Of a stretch of DNA of 64,000 nucleotides, positions 58,361 through 64,000 are shown piece after piece. The stretch covers positions 62,001 to 126,000 of the forward strand of contig JBAIAA010000884.1 in assembly GCA_037893245.1 (NCBI GenBank). The letters are read 5' to 3'. The position numbers and the translations under genes were made by a program. The stretch's first letter is position 1, and every line of letters begins with the position of its first letter. The notes beneath the pieces are model-generated. The model had not been told where the DNA came from. It saw nothing but the letters and a program-made list of their open reading frames with translations, and did no database searches. The DNA is from Crossaster papposus. Its lineage: Eukaryota; Echinodermata; Asteroidea; Velatida; Solasteridae.

Positions 58361-60590
58361 CTGCAGAGAAATACACTTAATAATAACTGCTCAGGCACAC
58401 AAAAAGATACAATAGTATACAAGTCCTTCATTTATAAAACAAAAATGAGGAGAGCTTAAAATTGCTCTCCTTAAATCCTGATGTTGATTTAAGAAGAGCT
58501 ATTCGATCTCCTTAAATAGAAAGAAAAGAAAATAACAAAAACAAGAGCTGTTTCGGCCTACATGTGTATGTTGCTTTCAAAGCTTTTAAAAGACGTCGCT
58601 TTCAAAGTTTGCTAATGCACGCGCTAGCTACACATTTGTTTACTTTGCGCGCGCATGCAGTACTTCTTTGTTTAGTTTCAGTGCCATATACAATAATGTA
58701 CCACTTTATTTTACCACAAAACGTATTGCACGGGTCAGGCACTCATGGTCGATTAGGCGCACTGAAAATCACACCTGGTATTTTTGTACGGAACACCATG
58801 TACATTCAGTAAGTAGATACACTGCACAGCTACAGTTCTGTACTGGGGTTGTTTACAGGTATATTGTACACGCACTCGTACCAGTACGTACATGTACATG
58901 TACACAACAGTGCACGCGCCATGCATTGCAGAGATAGGATCGTGTCATTCCTGTACATACAGTGTTTATTCGTGATGTTCATGGCCATTGGCGCGCATGG
59001 CTGACGCGGCACACATACTGCGTGAGTATACCGCAAGTGTACGTAAAAAAACAGTACCTTAATTAGTACTGTAGTATAGATTTTTCCATGACACAAAATC
59101 AACGGACGCGTTCCGGTTCGCGTTACAAATCAAACTGAAGAAATTACTTCTCCTGTGGAATTTTTAAGGAGCGCTGTGTTTTGTTCTCCTTGGAAAATAT
59201 TAACCTTCTTCCCGGGTTTTGGTGTGCGGCACTCTGCTGTTCAAAATTAGTGAGAACAAGAATGAATGATCCTAGCTGTTGAATAGTATGGGCAAATGGG
59301 AATTTTTGAGCCCCGGCGTGAATGGGAGCAATAATGAATGTCAGGTGATGCGAGTTCAACCAATAAAATGACAAGGATCTGTATGTCAGTTATATAATCA
59401 ATAATAATGTAACGAAACAAGGTTTGTGTATGTACATGTAAATTATACAATGTGCTAGAAATTCCTTTTTTTTGTATAGCGCAAGCTGATTGTTCTTTTA
59501 CCAGCTAACTCGCCTTTGTTTGTTTTTTTACTGGCCTGGACTGGCCTAAATACAATTGTTGCTTGTAATCCTTGATAGAATTAACCCAATTCTTAAGCTA
59601 ATTTTATGCAAAGTACTCGAACAATACACTTACCTGTAGATTTGCCTCACCTGACTTTCCTTTGTAGTCAACAGGGCTAGTCAGTATATAAACTGTGTCA
59701 CAATACTTATCATGGAGGACTTGTGACTAGGTGCTGTAGGAGAGACACGTGTGTGTATGAGTTAGTCTTGCATACGCACTGTGGACCTCCGAACAATATA
59801 GGTCCACACGATGCGGGAAGAGGTTACGGTGTGTGGACTTGCACACGTCCACAATCTGTTTTTCAGTTTCCGAAAAAGGGCGCTAGAGGAAAAACGGGTT
59901 AGGGTTATATATAGAAAAGATAGAAGGGACAGCTGAGAGGCCCATAATCCAAATTTGAGGGTAAATTTGTTTTGGGGAAGCGAGAAAAATGAGTATTTAG
60001 TCAAAGTTTGTTAACTACACGAAGACAAAGGAATGTCCACAGTGCGTATGTAAGGTAAAGCTAGCTGTGTCTCTCTGAGTTTTAGATTTTATTTCGTCTT
60101 TGGTTGCCGGCCTCATGTGTCGTACATGTAAGTTTAATTTACATGCAGTTATGTGCCCATGCCCCCCTTTTCAGCCGTACTTGTTTATTGTATTGTAGGA
60201 TTGTATAAGTTTTTAGTAGCGTTAGGTTGTATTCATTTTGGAGGGGCTTTGCGTGTTATCCAGCATGGATAACATGCCACGCAATTATATATTTGTTTTC
60301 ATTGCTGCTCAAACTGAATTCATACTGCCTAAATTGTATATAATAATTAAAAACCAAAAGACGTGGCTTTAAGAAGTAGAATTTGTTTCATCGTTCATTG
60401 TTGTTGTGAGTTTGGTTGTCCACTGGCGGATCCCAAGTGGGTTTCGTTACAATAACAAGGAAAACTGATATACTGCCGGTATCTACCTAGTGGGGAATGG
60501 AGGTGAGGAGTAGGGGTGAAATACAGATGTAGAGTATGGGGGTTTGATTTTCAGCTGCAGTTGCGCTATCAAATTTGACCCCACCCTTAC
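58361..60590. other. Intron of the host gene
   Basis: No exon seen. It holds an AGCTGTTTCGGCC word (58,547), ACATGTACATGTACA runs (58,890-58,905) and AT-rich DNA. Phase agreement between the flanking exons supports a single ~2.2 kb intron. Confidence 0.55.
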
Positions 60591-60752
60591 CTGTAAGAGA
60601 GGCGGTAGGTCTTCCTCCTCAGCTAACTGCTCCTCCTTCCCTTCCTCTCTAGCTGATCGATAGCTGGACAGCATCTTTAGATCCTGCTGGAAGTACTCTC
60701 GGGAGTCCTTGGATTTGGAGACATCATCTTCGGTCGTCTTTGGTTTCTCTAG
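60591..60752 (-). CDS. Host gene exon, acidic and helical
   Basis: Acceptor TTCCTCCGCAG and donor CTTACAG|GTAAGG, both strong. 54 codons, phase 0 to 0: LEKPKTTEDDVSKSKDSREY, then FQQDLKMLSSYRSAREEGKE and EQLAEEEDLPPLLQ. Unbroken. The family is not recognised; together with the next exon it suggests a coiled-coil protein. Confidence 0.75.
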
Positions 60753-61827
60753 CTGCGGAGGAAGTCAGTGACGGCTGATGTTATGACGACATACTTTTAC
60801 AGTGGATATTGGCCCTTCTGACTTTGGGACAATCTACTGTCAACAATTGTCAACAAATAAAAATTACTCCTTTGGCCCTTTTTTCCTAATTCATATTCGC
60901 TTCATATTCGGTGCGAAAGCGAATTTGTGACATCAGGTGATTCAGAGTTTTCGTGCTGTGAATTCGTGAAAAATAAACACATTTTAATTCCAGTGAATTT
61001 TACAGGAAATGTTTTGTAACGTCAAAATCACTTGAGTGACAGTAATTTCTAAATGCAAATAATTATAAGATCTTCACCTACAACAAATGTTGGCAACGGA
61101 TATTAGTTTAAAAAATAAATTTGAAAAAATGGAAACTGTGTACAAATATATTTAACTACATGTATAACAAAAACCAATTCCTTTATTTTATATAATTTCC
61201 AATATGTTTTATGAATTTTCTAAGACCAGAGGCCGATTTCATCGAGCTGCTGAAGCACCAAAAACCTTGCTTATTTCTAAAATCAAATTACTAGCCAAAA
61301 TTCCATGTAACTGTTACATGTATGCAAGCTAACAACAAATACCAATCAACAAACAAACAAAATGCAAAATAACAAACAATATACATCATGTAGAGTTGTG
61401 GCTGGTAAGTTGGTTTTTACTAAGCAAGTTTTTTTCTGCTTAACCCTATCCCTGCTACACGCAGCACAATGCATCAAAAAAATAAAATCTAGTGCACTTT
61501 GATACATTCTGCTGTCGACAGTGTATTAATACCACAGTCTAAGACTATTGAGAGCTAGTCCCCATTGAACAATGCCAATGATGAATCGGCTGCGTTCAGT
61601 GACCAGTGACTCTAGGGCATTTTGACCTTAAGATTTTTGACCTGATGGATGTTTCTGCACTGTAACTACCATGTTATTTGGACCTTTGCTGCAATTTGCT
61701 GCGTGTAGGAGGCTGTCTAGCCAAAATACCCTGGAGGGTTAGGGTTAAGCAATTTTTTGTGCGGGACTAAAGAATAACTTGTCTATGAACTTACAAGTTT
61801 GGGGTCAAATTCCAGGCTTGGTCTTCA

Positions 61828-61945
61828 CTTATGAACAGTGTCGGAGTCAATCCCGAGGTCTTCAAAGAGTGTTTCGACGGAAAACACTTCCAATGATTTA
61901 GCTCTTCTCATCTTGTGATGGGAGACAGGTTTCTTTTCTTGATCT
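61828..61945 (-). CDS. Possible upstream host exon
   Basis: Acceptor TTTTATTGCAG then DQEKKPVSHHKMRRAKSLEV and FSVETLFEDLGIDSDTVHK. It either stops at TGA (61,825-61,827) or splices at CATAA|GTGAAG. If spliced, its phase does not fit the exon at 60,752, so an exon between them or a separate gene ending here must be assumed. Confidence 0.5.
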
Positions 61946-62089
61946 CTGCAATAAAATACAGCAAATTTTTTTTTTTTAATTCCTGCTTTAAATTTCCGAT
62001 TGATATCTGAAGTTTCATCTCTGAATTGTTTTGTCACAAGTTCATTTGAATAATGAAATAAGAGTGACTTGACTTTACGACTGAATGAC

Positions 62090-64000
62090 TTGGGTCGATT
62101 GGAATAAGAATACCTTGGATTCTATCAAGCTCAGCTAACAGATCAAGCCGATAGGATTGGGTTGGGTGGCTTGTGTGTAAAGCGCTTGCCTCTTAGTCAG
62201 GTTCATAATGTACATATTGAAAGTTTCGTTCAATGTTTGTGTAGATTTGCTAAACTATACATTTTTGGAAACGTTAGGAAATACTCAACATGAAAACCAA
62301 TGTTTACATTTGTTTTTAGGTTATTTGGTCAATGGGGTTATGAATACCGTTGATTCTAGTCAGCTTAGCTATTAGCTCAGGCCGATAGGATTGGGTCGAT
62401 TGGGATATACCTTGGATTCTATCCAGCTTAGCTATTAGGTCAGGCCGGTAGGATTGGGTCGATGGGAATATAAATACCTTGGATTCTATCCAACTTAGCT
62501 AAGGTCAGGCCGATAGGACTGGGTCGATGGGAATATAATACCTTGGATTCTATCAAGCTTAGCTAACAGATCAAGCCGATAGGATGGGGTTGGGTGGCTT
62601 GTGTGTGAAGCGCTTGCCTCCAAGTAAGGTTCATAATGTACATATTGAAAGTTTCGTTCACTGTTTGTGTAGATTTGCTAAACTATACATTTTTGGAAAC
62701 GTTAGGAAATACTCAACATAAAAACCAATGTTTACATTTGTTTTTAGGTTCTTTTGAAAAAAGTGGTTCTTTAATGTGACGTGACACATGAAAAGTCATT
62801 GGGTGTCACTTGCATCCTTCGCAATTCAGCACACCAGCTGCGAGTAAGGATGATTAGCCTCCCCAATTATTATTATTATATGAATACCGTGTATTCTATC
62901 CAGCTTAGCTATTTGGTCAGGCCGGTAGGATTGGGTCGATGGGAATATGAATACCTTGGATTCTATCCAGCTTAGCTAAGGTCAGGCCGATAGGACTGGG
63001 TCGATGGGAATATAATACCTTGGATTCTATCAAGCTTAGCTAACAGATCAAGCCGATAGGATTGGGTTGGGTTGCTTGTGTGTAAAGCCTTTGCCTCCAA
63101 GTCAGGTTCATAATGTACATATTGAAAGTGTCGTTCACTGTTTGTGTAGATTTGCTAAACTATACATTTTTGGAAACGTTAGGAAATACTCAACATAAAA
63201 ACCAATGTTTACATTTGTTTTTAGGTTCTTTTGAAAAAAGTGGTTCTTTAATGCGAAGGATGCAAGTGACACCCAATGACTTTTCATGTGTCACGTCACA
63301 ATTCAGCACACCAGCTGCGAGTAAGGATGATTAGCCTCCCCAATTATTATTATTATATGAATACCGTGTATTCTACCCAGCTTAGCTATTAGGTCAGGCC
63401 GGTAGGATTGGGTCGATGGGGTTATGAATACATTGGATTATATCAAGCTTAGCTATTAGGTCAGGCCGATAGATTGGGTCAATGGGGTTATGAATACCGT
63501 TGATTCTAGTCAGCTTAGCTTTTAGCTCAGGCCGATAGGATTGGGTCGATTGGGATATACCTTGGATTCTATCCAGCTTAGCTAAGGTAAGGCCGATAGG
63601 ACTGGGTCGATGGGAATATAATACCTTGGATTCTATCAAGCTTAGCTAACAGATCAAGCCGATAGGATTGGGTTGCTTGTGTGTAAAGCGCTTGCCTCCA
63701 AGTCAGGTTCATAATGTACATATTGAAAGTTTCGTTCACTGTTTGTGTAGATTTGCTAAACTATACATTTTTGGAAACGTTAGGAAATACTCAACATAAA
63801 AACCAATGTTTACATTTGTTTTTAGGTTCTTTTGAAAAAAGTGGTTCTTTAATGTGACGTGACACATGAAAAGTCATTGGGTGTCACTTGCATCCTTCGC
63901 AATTCAGCACACCAGCTGCGAGTAAGGATGATTAGCCTCCCCAATTATTATTATTATATGAATACCGTGGATTCTATCCAGCTTAGCTATTAGGTCAGGC
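62090..64000 (-). repeat. Higher-order tandem array of a TRMO-like exon fragment
   Basis: About fourteen ~63-68 bp monomers, grouped 1, 4, 3, 5 and at least 1, are separated by ~290-300 bp spacers. On the minus strand a good monomer (around 62,464-62,528) reads HRPSPIGLTLAKLDRIQG, close to the TsaA/TRMO block HRPN-IGLTLAKLE, followed by a possible donor CAAG|GTATT. Others have a 2-base insertion or drifted codons. Spacers start with a tRNA-SINE-like fragment GGCTTGTGTGTAAAGCGCTT and hold a run TTTTGGAAACGTTAGGAAAT shared by all. The array reaches the window edge, so its size is unknown. A functional TRMO gene beyond the edge may be the source. Confidence 0.75.

Overview
The window is nuclear DNA from an animal, most likely a marine invertebrate. 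It is AT-rich and intron-containing, and crowded with transposable elements typical of non-vertebrate metazoans: a Deu-type SINE, an RTE-like LINE, a Penelope-like element, a Ty3/gypsy element, several MITE families and a TIR transposon with an XPG/PIN-like gene. The species cannot be fixed from the sequence; amphioxus, hemichordate, echinoderm or mollusc would all fit. There are no bacterial-style operons, and most open frames are chance ORFs.

Layout. 0-8 kb: a dispersed non-coding repeat occurs twice (about 1.0-1.7 kb and 2.9-7.7 kb). The second copy is split by a ~4.0 kb transposon with ~165 bp inverted termini. That transposon carries a decayed multi-copy gene, which is itself interrupted by a 343 bp SINE with an 11 bp target duplication. 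8-18 kb: mostly non-coding, with one exon of a TRMO-like tRNA methyltransferase gene (15.2-15.5 kb, minus). 18.8-24.1 kb: a spliced but broken minus-strand gene of a multi-copy metazoan family, seven exons with mostly matching phases. 25.3-27.5 kb: a broken DDE transposase-like gene (minus). 28.6-30.05 kb: a Penelope-like reverse transcriptase remnant. 30-36 kb: tandem repeats very rich in the palindrome TGACGTCA. 38.2-40.6 kb: a decayed LINE split by a 401 bp MITE. 41.5-46.1 kb: a Ty3/gypsy retrotransposon with two apparently identical 279 bp LTRs but a damaged coding region.

47.2-61.9 kb: a minus-strand host gene of unknown function. Six clean exons, plus a less certain seventh, lie in introns filled with MITEs and SINEs. 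62.1-64.0 kb: a higher-order tandem array whose ~65 bp monomers encode, on the minus strand, the TRMO-family motif HRPxPIGLTLAKLDRIQG. One spacer in the array carries an exact 47 bp inversion. The array continues past the window end.

The two spliced genes behave differently. The 47-61 kb exons have intact frames and consistent phases. The 18.8-24.1 kb gene and the mobile elements carry stops and frameshifts, which points to real decay rather than general sequencing error. No function linking the genes is evident; the region reads as two host loci plus TRMO fragments in a dense repeat background.
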